Shown here piece by piece: positions 24,514 through 33,019 of a stretch of DNA of 45,453 bases; position 1 is the first letter of the stretch; every line of letters starts with the position of its first letter. A program made the translations under genes and the position numbers. The notes beneath the pieces are model-generated. The model saw only the letters and a list, made by a program, of their open reading frames with translations. It was not told the origin of the DNA and made no database searches. This DNA is from an uncultured Eubacteriales bacterium (GTDB lineage Bacteria; Bacillota_I; Bacilli_A; RF39; UBA660), in the NCBI GenBank assembly GCA_900320505.1, contig ONSL01000003.1, forward strand, positions 1 to 45,453, given 5' to 3'.

Positions 24514-25314
24514 ATGTATTTAAAAAAAGAAAACAATAAACGTCGCAAAGTAGTTGTTATAGTAATTGCTATAGCATGTATTTTTGCAGTTATATTTTAT
24601 TCATTAATGTCAAACAGAAAGATGGGATTTGTTGAGAAGGGGTTAAAGACTGTTACAACATCCATTGAAAAAGTACTTGCATATCCTTTTACTGCACTTA
24701 ATGCTGATAAAGGACGTGATATGAGTAAAAGTTATATAATACAAAAAAATGTTAATGCATCTCTTGAGAAGGAAATAGAAGAACTTAAAAATGCACTTGA
24801 ACTTAATAAGACTCTTACTGAATATAAGCCTGTTAATGCGACTGTTCTTTCTAGAAATAAGGGATATTTTTACAATACTTTATTAGTTGATAAGGGATCT
24901 AAAGATGGCATTAAAGATGATATGGCTGTTGTTACACAAGATGGTTTAATTGGTAAAACTATTAATACTACTCCTAATGGAACTTCTATTAAATTAATTA
25001 CATCAAATGATCTTAACTTTAAAGTATCTGTTTCTATTATGACTGATATGGGTGATTCTTTTGCAATTCTTAATGGATATGATAAAGATGAAAATACTGT
25101 TAAAGTAACTGGGGTTGATAAGGATGCAAATATCAAAGTAGGAGATAAAGTTTTAACAAGCGGATTAAGTTCTAAATTTCCAAGGGGCATTTATATAGGT
25201 GAGGTTAAAAAGATTAAGAGTGATAAGTATGATTTGAGTCATACATTATATGTGAAGACTAAAGTTGATTTTAACAATATTCATTATGTTACTATTTTGA
25301 AGGAGAATAAGTAA
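24514..25314 (+). CDS. mreC: Rod shape-determining protein MreC
   Basis: A 266-residue MreC, a scaffold of the cell-elongation machinery. An N-terminal helix (about residues 11-30) anchors it; a coiled coil (about 72-98, SLEKEIEELKNALELNK) precedes the periplasm-side beta domain with VNATVLSRNKGYFYNTLLVD, VVTQDGLIGKTI, GDKVLTSGLSSKFPRGIYIG and the final VDFNNIHYVTIL. All are typical. AAGGAATGAT lies upstream. Its stop overlaps the mreD start in a TAATG, so the two are translationally coupled. Confidence 0.95.
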   Translation: MYLKKENNKRRKVVVIVIAIACIFAVIFYSLMSNRKMGFVEKGLKTVTTSIEKVLAYPFTALNADKGRDMSKSYIIQKNVNASLEKEIEELKNALELNKTLTEYKPVNATVLSRNKGYFYNTLLVDKGSKDGIKDDMAVVTQDGLIGKTINTTPNGTSIKLITSNDLNFKVSVSIMTDMGDSFAILNGYDKDENTVKVTGVDKDANIKVGDKVLTSGLSSKFPRGIYIGEVKKIKSDKYDLSHTLYVKTKVDFNNIHYVTILKENK

Positions 25315-25811
25315 TGTCTATTTTTATATTTTCTCTTTTAGGAATTGTATTTGATTTTATATTTAATCTTTTTTTACCTTATTTATCTAATAGCTTATCT
25401 ATTTTTAATACTTGCTTTTCAATAATTACTATTTTTCTTGTTTATCCTCTTTTTAAAGAAGACAAAAATTATATTATATATACTGTTATTTATGGTATAA
25501 TTTATGATTTGTTTTTTACTAATTTATTTATGTATGATGCAATTATATTTGGGGTACTTGGTTTTATTACTATTTATATTAATTCTAATTTTGAAAAGAA
25601 TATATTTAGTAATATGCTATACATTTTAATAGAATTATTTATATACTTTGGTATATATGTATTTTTCTTATTTATATTTAATGTAGTTCCTGTATCATTT
25701 TATAAGTTTATATATTTATTTATACATAGTATTATTTCTAATATAATATATGGAACTATTATTTATTTAATAGTTGGAAAATTAAAGGAAAGAAAGTCTT
25801 TACGTTACTAA
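25314..25811 (+). CDS. mreD: Rod shape-determining protein MreD
   Basis: A 165-residue integral membrane protein with about five helices, the size and hydrophobic pattern of MreD. Direct coupling to mreC (TAATG overlap) supports the identity more than sequence, since MreD is poorly conserved. A segment GIIYDLFFTNLFMYDAIIFG matches the usual MreD signature with Asp in the membrane region. Its stop codon is followed directly by a terminator. Confidence 0.85.
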   Translation: MSIFIFSLLGIVFDFIFNLFLPYLSNSLSIFNTCFSIITIFLVYPLFKEDKNYIIYTVIYGIIYDLFFTNLFMYDAIIFGVLGFITIYINSNFEKNIFSNMLYILIELFIYFGIYVFFLFIFNVVPVSFYKFIYLFIHSIISNIIYGTIIYLIVGKLKERKSLRY

Positions 25812-25840
25812 AAAGAAAAATAATGTTTTCTTTTTTTTCT
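25811..25840 (+). terminator. mreCD terminator
   Basis: AAAAGAAAA (25811-25819) pairs with TTTTCTTTT (25826-25834), followed by more T. The AT-only stem is weak but well placed at the mreD stop. Confidence 0.6.
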
Positions 25841-25870
25841 TTTTAATATATAATGTTTTAGGAGGATTTT

Positions 25871-27316
25871 ATGAAGAAGTTAAGAGAATTATATGATATA
25901 GATAGTGATGTAGAAATAAAAGATATTAAGATAAATTCTAAAGAGGTTGAAAAGGGAGATTTATTTATCTGTACGATGGGTGTTAAAGCTGATAGACATG
26001 ATTTTATTGATGATGCAATAGAACATGGTGCAGCAGCTATTGTTGTAAGTCGCGATGGAATAAAAAAATCTGTTCCAGTTATCAAAGTAGAAGATACTAA
26101 TAAGGAACTTCCACTTCTTTGCCAAAGATTTTATGATCACCCTGAACGTGAGCTTAAAGTAATTGGTGTTACTGGAACTGATGGAAAGACTAGTACTTCT
26201 ACTATTATTGAAACTTTAATTGGAAAAAATAGATGCGGATATATGGGAACAAATGGTTATCAATATAATGATAAAGTAGGTGATACTGGAAATACAACTC
26301 CAGATGCTCCTATACTTTATAAGATGATGAGAATTATGGTAGATAATGGAATGAAGTATTTAGCAATGGAAGCATCATCTGAGGCATTTTTCAGAGGAAG
26401 AATGCAAAATCTTGAATTTGATACAGGAGTATATACAAATATAACTAGGGAACATTTAAATATACATGGAACTTTTGAAAATTATATAAAGTGTAAATCT
26501 ATGCTTATGTCTCAAACTAAAAAGAGTGGTTGCTGCATCTTAAATAAAGATGATGAACATTTTGAAGATATGAGAAAAGCTGCTAATGGTAAGGTACTTA
26601 CATATGGTAAGGATGAAGATAATACTTTAAGGATTAAAGATTATAAGGTAACCCCATATCATACACTAATCACTTATACTTATGAAGGAAAAGATTATGA
26701 TGTTGATAGTCCACTTCTTGCTGAATTTAATGTGTATAATTTAGCAGCTGGAATGCTTGCTTGTCTTTCTGAAGGATTTACAATGGAGGAGTTAATTCCA
26801 AATGTTAAGAATATATTTGTATCTGGAAGAATGGATTTGTTAAAAACTGATACTCCTTATTATGTAATGGTTGATTATGCGCATACTCCTAATGGAATTG
26901 CAAATCTGTTAAAATTTGTTCATACACTTGATATAAATAGATCAATAGTTGTTATTGGTAGTGCGGGAGAACGTGATCCTTATAAAAGACCTGTTATGGG
27001 AGAGACTGTTTTAAATGGAGCATCTTTTGGAATATTTACATATGAAGATCCTAGATCAGAAGATCCTAAGGATATTGCTGAACAACTTGTTTCAACTGCT
27101 AAAAAAGATCATGATAATTACAAAATAATTGTTGATAGGAGAGAAGCTATTAGGGAAGCTATTAATATGGCAAAAGATAAAGATATGGTTTTGATTCTTG
27201 GAAAAGGTAATGAAACATATCAAAAATTAAAAGATAAAACAATATATTTTAATGATGAAGAAGAAGCATATGAGGCTGTTCGATTAAGAAAAGAAAGAGA
27301 AAAAGTTACTGAATAA
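25871..27316 (+). CDS. murE: UDP-MurNAc-tripeptide ligase
   Basis: A 481-residue cytoplasmic Mur ligase that adds the third amino acid to the peptidoglycan precursor. The ATP loop GTDGKTS is at 102-108; GNTTPDAP, MEASSEA, TNITREHLNIHG and DYAHTPNGI are conserved family blocks. The substrate-specificity motif reads EDPRSEDP from 392, against DNPR in meso-diaminopimelate enzymes; Arg395, which contacts the DAP carboxylate, is kept, so DAP is more likely than lysine. AGGAGG precedes the ATG. It appears to be a single-gene unit with its own terminator. Confidence 0.94.
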   Translation: MKKLRELYDIDSDVEIKDIKINSKEVEKGDLFICTMGVKADRHDFIDDAIEHGAAAIVVSRDGIKKSVPVIKVEDTNKELPLLCQRFYDHPERELKVIGVTGTDGKTSTSTIIETLIGKNRCGYMGTNGYQYNDKVGDTGNTTPDAPILYKMMRIMVDNGMKYLAMEASSEAFFRGRMQNLEFDTGVYTNITREHLNIHGTFENYIKCKSMLMSQTKKSGCCILNKDDEHFEDMRKAANGKVLTYGKDEDNTLRIKDYKVTPYHTLITYTYEGKDYDVDSPLLAEFNVYNLAAGMLACLSEGFTMEELIPNVKNIFVSGRMDLLKTDTPYYVMVDYAHTPNGIANLLKFVHTLDINRSIVVIGSAGERDPYKRPVMGETVLNGASFGIFTYEDPRSEDPKDIAEQLVSTAKKDHDNYKIIVDRREAIREAINMAKDKDMVLILGKGNETYQKLKDKTIYFNDEEEAYEAVRLRKEREKVTE

Positions 27317-27332
27317 GTAACTTTTTATTTTA
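27301..27332 (+). terminator. murE terminator
   Basis: AAAAGTTACT (27301-27310) pairs with AGTAACTTTT (27316-27325), followed by a T-rich tail. The TAA stop lies in the hairpin. Confidence 0.8.
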
Positions 27333-27367
27333 TTTACATTTTGTTTATTAAACTTTACAATATGATA

Positions 27368-27396
27368 TTTACATTCATTTTTTTAAATGATATACT
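27368..27396 (+). promoter_or_regulatory. Promoter of the WXG100 operon
   Basis: TTTACA (27368-27373) and TATACT (27391-27396) are 17 bp apart. A 7-bp hairpin (27412-27432, AAGGTAT with GTGCCTT) lies in the leader before the ribosome-binding site. Confidence 0.55.
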
Positions 27397-27452
27397 TTTA
27401 TTGTAAAGATAAGGTATATGATACGTGCCTTAGATTGAAGGAGGGAATATTT

Positions 27453-27743
27453 ATGAATGGTACATTTAGTATCGATACATCTGCTGTAAGTCAAAGCGGT
27501 GCAAAATTTCAAGAGTTATCTCGTGAGTATAATAATTATATGACTCAATTAAGATCTACTATTGAAGATTTAGGATCAAATTGGCATAGTGATGTTTACA
27601 ATAAGTTTGTATCAGTATATGAGAAAAATGCTGAAACAATCGATCAAATGAGCAAGGCTTTCGCTTCATTTGGAGATATGCTGACATCTACAAGTAATTC
27701 AGTTAATAGAATAACTCAAGATCTTAGTGATAATATTAATTAA
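27453..27743 (+). CDS. WXG100-family (EsxA-like) protein
   Basis: A 96-residue protein with the size and two-helix hairpin of WXG100 proteins, the small dimeric substrates of type VII (ESX/Ess) secretion. The turn reads LGSNWHSDVYNKF, a WXG motif with Ser in place of Gly, near residue 45. No signal peptide is present, as expected. GGAGGG lies upstream of ATG 27453; longer in-frame starts have no site. It leads an accessory operon with a second WXG100-like gene and two cargo cassettes. The motor ATPase is not in the window, so secretion is inferred. Confidence 0.82.
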   Translation: MNGTFSIDTSAVSQSGAKFQELSREYNNYMTQLRSTIEDLGSNWHSDVYNKFVSVYEKNAETIDQMSKAFASFGDMLTSTSNSVNRITQDLSDNIN

Positions 27744-27763
27744 TAATAGGGAGGAATTAAGAT

Positions 27764-28078
27764 ATGAATCAATCATTTAATCAAGCTAAAGCAATTCAAG
27801 ATGCTGAACAAATTTTAAGCATTGCTAATAGAGTTGAAAGCTTATTTACTGAAGCTGAAACTGAAAAGAACAAATTAATGAATTCTTGGCAATCAGAAAA
27901 ATCAGCAGATGCTGCATTTAGAACATTTGATACATATAGAGCTAATTTTGAAGGATTTTTAGGAGAAATTAAAAATCTTGCAAATCAAATTTATATGGCT
28001 AGCGATGCTTATAAAGCTGCTGATAATAGTGCTGCTAAGATTGCTGATGAAACTTTTAAAGTTGAACCAACAGATTAA
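27764..28078 (+). CDS. Second WXG100-like protein
   Basis: A 104-residue all-helical protein, paralogous in plan to its neighbour: helix one (AEQILSIANRVESLFTEAET), a turn NSWQSEKSADAAF carrying W-x-S at about residue 42, and helix two (FEGFLGEIKNLANQIY). This fits the WXG100 partner commonly encoded next to an EsxA-like protein, so the two could form a heterodimer. Its C-terminus ends EPTD rather than the Y-x-x-x-D/E export signal of actinobacterial partners. GGGAGGA precedes the ATG. A long hairpin pair follows. Confidence 0.75.
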   Translation: MNQSFNQAKAIQDAEQILSIANRVESLFTEAETEKNKLMNSWQSEKSADAAFRTFDTYRANFEGFLGEIKNLANQIYMASDAYKAADNSAAKIADETFKVEPTD

Positions 28079-28083
28079 TAAGT

Positions 28084-28144
28084 CAATATATTGCTAATGC
28101 AATATATTGTAAGTGAAAGAGTTTCTCTTTCATTTACAATATAT
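28084..28144 (+). promoter_or_regulatory. Two overlapping, mutually exclusive hairpins in the operon
   Basis: Hairpin one pairs CAATATATTG at 28084-28093 with the identical palindromic sequence at 28100-28109. Hairpin two pairs 28102-28121 with 28125-28144: 20 bp with a single G-T wobble around a TTT loop. They share 28102-28109, so only one can form fully. No T-tract follows, so this is not an ordinary terminator; mRNA processing or 3'-end protection of the WXG100 messages is a reasonable guess. Confidence 0.7.
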
Positions 28145-28174
28145 AACATAAGTAGAGGAAAGGTAGGAAAAAAT

Positions 28175-28870
28175 ATGGCATCTAAAAAGAAGACTATTTC
28201 TAGCAGTACAAAAAAAATCTCAAATCCATTTAATGTAGATTATTTACACACTGACGCTCATGGTTTACTTGCTAAAGTAAAAGCAAAGTATGATGAGTGT
28301 TTTGATGCTGCTGATTATATAAAGAAGGATACTGCGATAGAGGATGCAAATGACAAGATTATAAAGCTTAATAATACTATAAGAGAACTTGAAGAGATTG
28401 CATCATCAAAAGATGAAGAAACTTATACACTTAAAGATGTAGAACAAGTACCAATGCAAGCTAAAGCAGTACTTAATGAACTTAACCCAAGTGGAAAAAG
28501 CGGTAAACCTGACGTTATAATGAATCTTCAAAACGGAGTAAAACAGATTGCAGCATCTTATTTTCAAAAGGAACAAGATGATATATCTAAGTTCATTTTA
28601 TATGCAAAGTCTGTATATAATTTATGTGATACAAAGAAGACTAAAAATAATGCAAAGAAAGTTGATGCAATAAAGCTTGAAATAAAAAAGTATTATGCAA
28701 TTAAAGCTAATAAGAAAATGGAAAAGGCAAAGTTTGGGGAAAAGGTTTGCAAAGAGTCTTATGATGTTGTTATGTCAATACATGAAAGTGGCGTTGTGGC
28801 ATCAAGTTATGTATCAATAGGTCCTCTTTCTTCAAAAGATTCTGGATCATCGAAGGGAGGCTCAAAATAA
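28175..28870 (+). CDS. KISNP/AHG helical protein, cassette 1 gene A
   Basis: A 231-residue soluble, mostly helical protein. It starts with a basic Ser/Lys tail, then KKISNPFNVDYLHTDAHGLL and FDAADYI; later blocks are LNPSGKSGKPDV, IAASYFQKEQDDISKF and NLCDTKKTK. The same blocks recur in order in the C-terminal half of the protein at 30535-31593, so they are paralogues. I recognise no named family. Helical content and location suggest a type VII cargo or its targeting partner (inference). ATG 28175 follows AGGTAGGA; its TAA overlaps the next start. The C-terminus is a Ser/Gly-rich tail. Confidence 0.7.
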   Translation: MASKKKTISSSTKKISNPFNVDYLHTDAHGLLAKVKAKYDECFDAADYIKKDTAIEDANDKIIKLNNTIRELEEIASSKDEETYTLKDVEQVPMQAKAVLNELNPSGKSGKPDVIMNLQNGVKQIAASYFQKEQDDISKFILYAKSVYNLCDTKKTKNNAKKVDAIKLEIKKYYAIKANKKMEKAKFGEKVCKESYDVVMSIHESGVVASSYVSIGPLSSKDSGSSKGGSK

Positions 28871-30144
28871 TGAATCAAGATTTAACAGTAAATGAACAAA
28901 AGCTTAGTATGGCTATAGAAGATTTTGAAAATGCAAAAAATACTTTGAATACTACAAAAGATATTGATTCATCAAATTTTAAAAAGCCTACAAGTGAAGG
29001 ATTAAAAGATTCAAGCACAAGTACTTGGAAAGATGTCTTTAATAATGGCAATCAATATTTTGCAAAAGCTAATGAACAAATATCAAATGCTATTGCTAAA
29101 ATAAATGCTGCAACTAATAATTTTAATAGTGCTATTGATAAGAAAAGAGTAGTTGATCAAGAAAAAGAGGATGAGAGTAAAGATCTTCAAACTTTAATTG
29201 ATTCTGGCAGATATAGCATTTCTCTTAAAAATACAAAGACTTTTATAGCAGAAGATGGAGTTACATCTATGCTTACTGGAACTATTGTTGCAACTAGCAA
29301 GAAGACTGGTAAACAAATTGATTTTGATTTTGAAAAGGAAATTGGAAAGAAAGAAACTTCTTCAGATGATAATTCAAATAAACCTGCTGATAATAGTGAA
29401 GAAACTCCTCAGAATGATAATCAAAATACACAACCTGCTTCACAACCAGAACAAAAGCCATTGGAACAACAAAATGTACAACCTGTTCAAAATACAAATA
29501 ATAATGGAGGAGAAAAACCATCTTTAACACCGCAAAGTAGAGGAAGACAAACTGGCACTGTTTCATATAGTCCAAGACAAAATTCTAGTAGTGGAAATAA
29601 TGGAGGTAGCGGTGCAAGTAGTGCTTCAGGACAAACAGCTAATGCAACTCCTGCTGCTAGCACAAATTCTACTGATACTACTACTTCAAATAAACCTATT
29701 ACAAGTGAGGATGCTGCAAATGAAACAACTGATTTGTTTGATGATGGAGCAGAGCTTCTTGATGATACACCAACAAAGAGTACTAGTTCATCTGGTGGAT
29801 CAGTAATTGGTGCAGTTGCTGCTGCAGCTGGTATTGCTGGAGCTGCTGGAATAGGTGTTAAACTTTATAAAGACAGAAGAGAAAATAGTGATTTAGATTT
29901 AGATGAAGATAGACCTACTAATGATAATAAATTCTGGACTGATGAAGATAGCAATGTAATAAATAGTGAAAAAGAATCTTACGGAAATTCTGATACACTT
30001 GATAATGGAGAATTAAAGCCATTAGAAAACCCAAAATATAAAGCATCAGATAATGGATATGAAACACCTAAGGACGAAGACAAAGATTTATCAAATGATA
30101 CATGGGAAATGCCTGATAAGAATGTAAATTTATTTGGAAATTAG
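28870..30144 (+). CDS. Ser/Thr/Asn-rich membrane-associated protein, cassette 1 gene B
   Basis: A 424-residue protein. Residues 1-100 are helical with a W at about 53 and resemble the N-terminus of an LXG/WXG-like protein. Residues 108-160 form a small beta region (RYSISLKNTKTFI, LTGTIVATSKKTGKQIDFDF). A low-complexity Asn/Gln/Ser/Pro segment (165-300) leads to a Gly/Ala-rich membrane segment (about 310-331) and an acidic tail. The protein at 31608-33008 has the same order of parts, including SGRYSISL versus DDYQISLL, so the two are paralogues. It is coupled to gene A (TAATG-type overlap). I infer a type VII cassette component; the function is unknown. Confidence 0.7.
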   Translation: MNQDLTVNEQKLSMAIEDFENAKNTLNTTKDIDSSNFKKPTSEGLKDSSTSTWKDVFNNGNQYFAKANEQISNAIAKINAATNNFNSAIDKKRVVDQEKEDESKDLQTLIDSGRYSISLKNTKTFIAEDGVTSMLTGTIVATSKKTGKQIDFDFEKEIGKKETSSDDNSNKPADNSEETPQNDNQNTQPASQPEQKPLEQQNVQPVQNTNNNGGEKPSLTPQSRGRQTGTVSYSPRQNSSSGNNGGSGASSASGQTANATPAASTNSTDTTTSNKPITSEDAANETTDLFDDGAELLDDTPTKSTSSSGGSVIGAVAAAAGIAGAAGIGVKLYKDRRENSDLDLDEDRPTNDNKFWTDEDSNVINSEKESYGNSDTLDNGELKPLENPKYKASDNGYETPKDEDKDLSNDTWEMPDKNVNLFGN

Positions 30145-30160
30145 TTAGGAGCTTGATATT

Positions 30161-30517
30161 ATGAATAATGAATTTTTACCAATAGGATCAATAGTTCTCC
30201 TAAATGGTGGTACAAAGAAATTAATGATTACTGGATTTTGCTCAATACCAAGAAATAATAGACATAAGCTTTATGATTATATTGGTTGCTATTATCCAGA
30301 AGGTGTTATTGATTCTAATGAAGTATGTATGTTTAACAATGATCAAATTGCAAGTATAATATTCAAAGGTTATGAGTCTGACGAAGAAGCTGAACTTCGT
30401 AAAAAAATACATGATAAATTAAGCACAATAACACTTGACAGCGATCATAATATAATAGATAAAGTGATTGATATACAAGAAGAACCAGAGTTTTCAGTAG
30501 ACTCAGGGTTAATATAG
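30161..30517 (+). CDS. DUF4176 protein, cassette 1 gene C
   Basis: A 118-residue soluble protein matching DUF4176, a family found in type VII secretion loci of Firmicutes. It opens FLPIGSIVLLNGGTKKLMIT, followed by GFCSIP and LYDYIGCYYPEGVID, the core of the family, then a charged helix. The C-terminus ends YSVD-like (FSVDSGLI), as does its paralogue at 33020. TAGGAGC precedes the start. A chaperone or cargo-accessory role is suggested by context. Confidence 0.8.
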   Translation: MNNEFLPIGSIVLLNGGTKKLMITGFCSIPRNNRHKLYDYIGCYYPEGVIDSNEVCMFNNDQIASIIFKGYESDEEAELRKKIHDKLSTITLDSDHNIIDKVIDIQEEPEFSVDSGLI

Positions 30518-30534
30518 AAAGAGGGTAGAAGAGT

Positions 30535-31593
30535 ATGGCAAAGTCAAAAGGTTATACAGGAATAAAATATGAAAATCATGGTGTAGGATTTCAAAATTAT
30601 TATTATAAAAATGGCAAGCTTGTTTCTGAAAACACATATTATGCCACTGGTGATCATAATGTCGCTTCACACGAAAGATTTAAGGGTGAAGAATTAATAA
30701 GGAAACAGATAAAAAATAAGACTTTTACTGGAAACTTTAAAGGTAAGTATTATCATAATGGAAAAAAATATGATAGTTATAATGCATATCTTAAATCTAT
30801 TAAAAAAGTAAAAAGATCTGGCAGTGGTAATGGCTCTGGCTCTGGTGGTGGAAGATCCGGAGGAGGCAGAACTGTTTCTAGTTCTGGATCAAGATCTGGC
30901 TCTGGTAGTAAAGGTGGTGGAAGTTCAAGTACACCTAAGAAGAAAATTTCAAATCCATATCAAATTCCGTATGAAAAAACTAATGCTCATGGAATATTAA
31001 ATTATGTTAAAACGGAATATTATAAGATATTTGATGCTACTGGTCATATAGATAACACTGAAGAATTTGGTAAATTAGATGATGCTATAAATAATTTAAG
31101 AACTAGTATTAAAGATTTAAATAGTCTTGCAGATGAGAATGTTACAGCAATTACATTAGATGCATTAAAGGTTGTTCCAGAATATGTTAAAGATATCTTA
31201 GATAAATTAAGTCCAAGTGGAAGCACTGATGTTTCTGATGTTGAGAAAGATTTGGTAAGTGCTGCTGCTAAGATTACATCATCTTATTATAAAAAGGAAT
31301 GCGAAGATATTGATTATTTTGTTAAAGAAGCTGCATCTGCTAAAGAGCTTTGTGACACTAAGATAACAAGTAATAATAAGGCTAAAGTAAAGGAAATTAA
31401 AGGTGCAATTGATAAAATAATAAGTAAAGCCAATAAAAGAAGAAGTTATGCTAGCAGTCTTTATTCTACTTGTTATTCTGCAACTACATATGATGTCATA
31501 CAAGGTATATATAGTGGCTCTAATGCAACAGCAGCTGATCATGAAAGATATGTAACAACATCTGTTACAGAAGTAAGTAATTTAAGGGTATAA
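30535..31593 (+). CDS. Two-domain protein with Gly/Ser linker, cassette 2 gene A
   Basis: A 352-residue protein. The N-terminal domain (1-94) is rich in Tyr and basic residues (GVGFQNYYYKNGKL, GDHNVASHERFKGEEL, GKYYHNGKKYDSYNAY) and is not found in the cassette 1 paralogue. A Gly/Ser-rich linker (95-135) separates it from a helical domain starting KKKISNPYQIPYEKTNAHGI, paralogous to gene A of cassette 1. Such a plan (conserved helical targeting domain plus variable domain) recalls polymorphic secreted proteins, though here the variable part is N-terminal. AGAGGGTAG precedes the ATG. I do not recognise the N-terminal fold. Confidence 0.7.
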   Translation: MAKSKGYTGIKYENHGVGFQNYYYKNGKLVSENTYYATGDHNVASHERFKGEELIRKQIKNKTFTGNFKGKYYHNGKKYDSYNAYLKSIKKVKRSGSGNGSGSGGGRSGGGRTVSSSGSRSGSGSKGGGSSSTPKKKISNPYQIPYEKTNAHGILNYVKTEYYKIFDATGHIDNTEEFGKLDDAINNLRTSIKDLNSLADENVTAITLDALKVVPEYVKDILDKLSPSGSTDVSDVEKDLVSAAAKITSSYYKKECEDIDYFVKEAASAKELCDTKITSNNKAKVKEIKGAIDKIISKANKRRSYASSLYSTCYSATTYDVIQGIYSGSNATAADHERYVTTSVTEVSNLRV

Positions 31594-31607
31594 GGAGGTA
31601 ATGAATT

Positions 31608-33008
31608 ATGGATAATGGATATTCAATTAAGTATCAAACAGTTGATCAAGTAGTCGATGAATTAACAAAAATATATAATTCATTAAACTCTCTTAATCTT
31701 TCAAGTTTTTCTAGTTATGGATGCTTTAAATTAGCTACTAATAATGGTAATAATTTCCAGGGAATTAAAGAGTCTGGAAATAAGTATAAATCTGTATTTG
31801 ATTCAAAAGATAAATATTTTAGATCAGCTGATAATAAAATACAGTCCGCATTAACTGAAATAAATAGTAGAAAGAGTAGTCTTACTGGTATATCAACAGA
31901 AACAAATCAAGCTGAAGATGAAAGTGTTGATAACTCGACAGCAGCTGCACAAAAAGGTAATGAGAGTAGTAATCTTTCTAAACCAACAGCTTCATCAGTT
32001 TTATTTGATAGTGATGATTATCAAATTTCACTTTTAACTGGTTCTACGACATCTAGTGCGATTCTTTCAATTCTTGATAAGAAGTCAGGTAAAACATATA
32101 CAGTTGGTGATGGTGATGTAAAAAAAGATGATAGTGATTCGAATGCAGATTCTACTAAACCATCGGATGAAAGCACAACTCCAACAGATACTGAAAAGAC
32201 TTCAGATGATTTAGCAAAAGAAAAAATTGAGGAAATACATAAAGAGGATTCTGATTGGGAGACAACTAAGTCTGAACTTGATAAGAAACTTTCTAATAAC
32301 GAAATAACTCTTGATGATTATAGGAAACAGGAAAGCGAGCATTATACTAGACATAATGCACTTGTTGACGAGCTTCCTACAGATGCTGATGCATCAAAAG
32401 TTGTTACTGTAAATGACAAAATGACTGCTTCAGAAAAACTTCAAGCATATGATGATCAATATAATTTGAAATTAAGTAAATATCATAAAGATTTAAGCAA
32501 GTATAATGAAGAGTGGACTAATGCAACAGATCAGGCAGGAAGAGATGCTGCTATGGCAAAGATTAATGCCGCTTCTAATCAGGCTACTAAGGACGCTCAT
32601 ACTCTTGAAACACAACAGTTTAAAGAACTTCCTAATTTGGCTGCTGAATATGATTCAAAGATTGCTGCAGCAAAAAAGGCTGGTAATACATCTTTAGTTG
32701 ATCAGTTAAAGACTGCTTGGGAACAAAAGAAATATGCTATAGAATATGCATATCACACTGGAACAGGAGATAATACTCCATCTGGAGCTACACTTAAGAA
32801 TGCCGGCATTGGTGCTGCTGCTGCAATACCTCTAGCTGGTATGAGTATTAATTCATTATATAAGAAGAATAAAGAGAAAAAAGAAGAGGCTCAAAGTAAT
32901 AATAGTGTTAATACATCTCATTATGATAGATTTAAGCCTAGTGATATAGAATCATTATATAGTGCTACTTCAAGTAATAAGAATGATGATTACTTTAAAT
33001 TACAATAA
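31608..33008 (+). CDS. Membrane-associated helical protein, cassette 2 gene B
   Basis: A 466-residue protein. Residues 1-100 are helical (YQTVDQVVDELTKIYNSLNS) with a W/G-less hairpin, 130-170 a small beta region (DDYQISLLTGSTTSSAILSI, KSGKTYTVGDGD), 175-200 a Ser/Thr/Asp-rich link, 200-390 long charged coiled coil, and 399-417 a short Gly/Ala-rich hydrophobic segment followed by a basic stretch. It is paralogous to gene B of cassette 1 but carries the extra coiled coil. AAGGAGGT precedes the ATG. Function unknown; a type VII cassette component by context. Confidence 0.7.
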   Translation: MDNGYSIKYQTVDQVVDELTKIYNSLNSLNLSSFSSYGCFKLATNNGNNFQGIKESGNKYKSVFDSKDKYFRSADNKIQSALTEINSRKSSLTGISTETNQAEDESVDNSTAAAQKGNESSNLSKPTASSVLFDSDDYQISLLTGSTTSSAILSILDKKSGKTYTVGDGDVKKDDSDSNADSTKPSDESTTPTDTEKTSDDLAKEKIEEIHKEDSDWETTKSELDKKLSNNEITLDDYRKQESEHYTRHNALVDELPTDADASKVVTVNDKMTASEKLQAYDDQYNLKLSKYHKDLSKYNEEWTNATDQAGRDAAMAKINAASNQATKDAHTLETQQFKELPNLAAEYDSKIAAAKKAGNTSLVDQLKTAWEQKKYAIEYAYHTGTGDNTPSGATLKNAGIGAAAAIPLAGMSINSLYKKNKEKKEEAQSNNSVNTSHYDRFKPSDIESLYSATSSNKNDDYFKLQ

Positions 33009-33019
33009 GGAGGGGTAAA

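Noticed and set aside
29255..29806. Overlapping frames rich in Leu, Gln and Met inside the Ser/Asn-rich gene
   Set aside because: They come from low-complexity repeats read in other frames.
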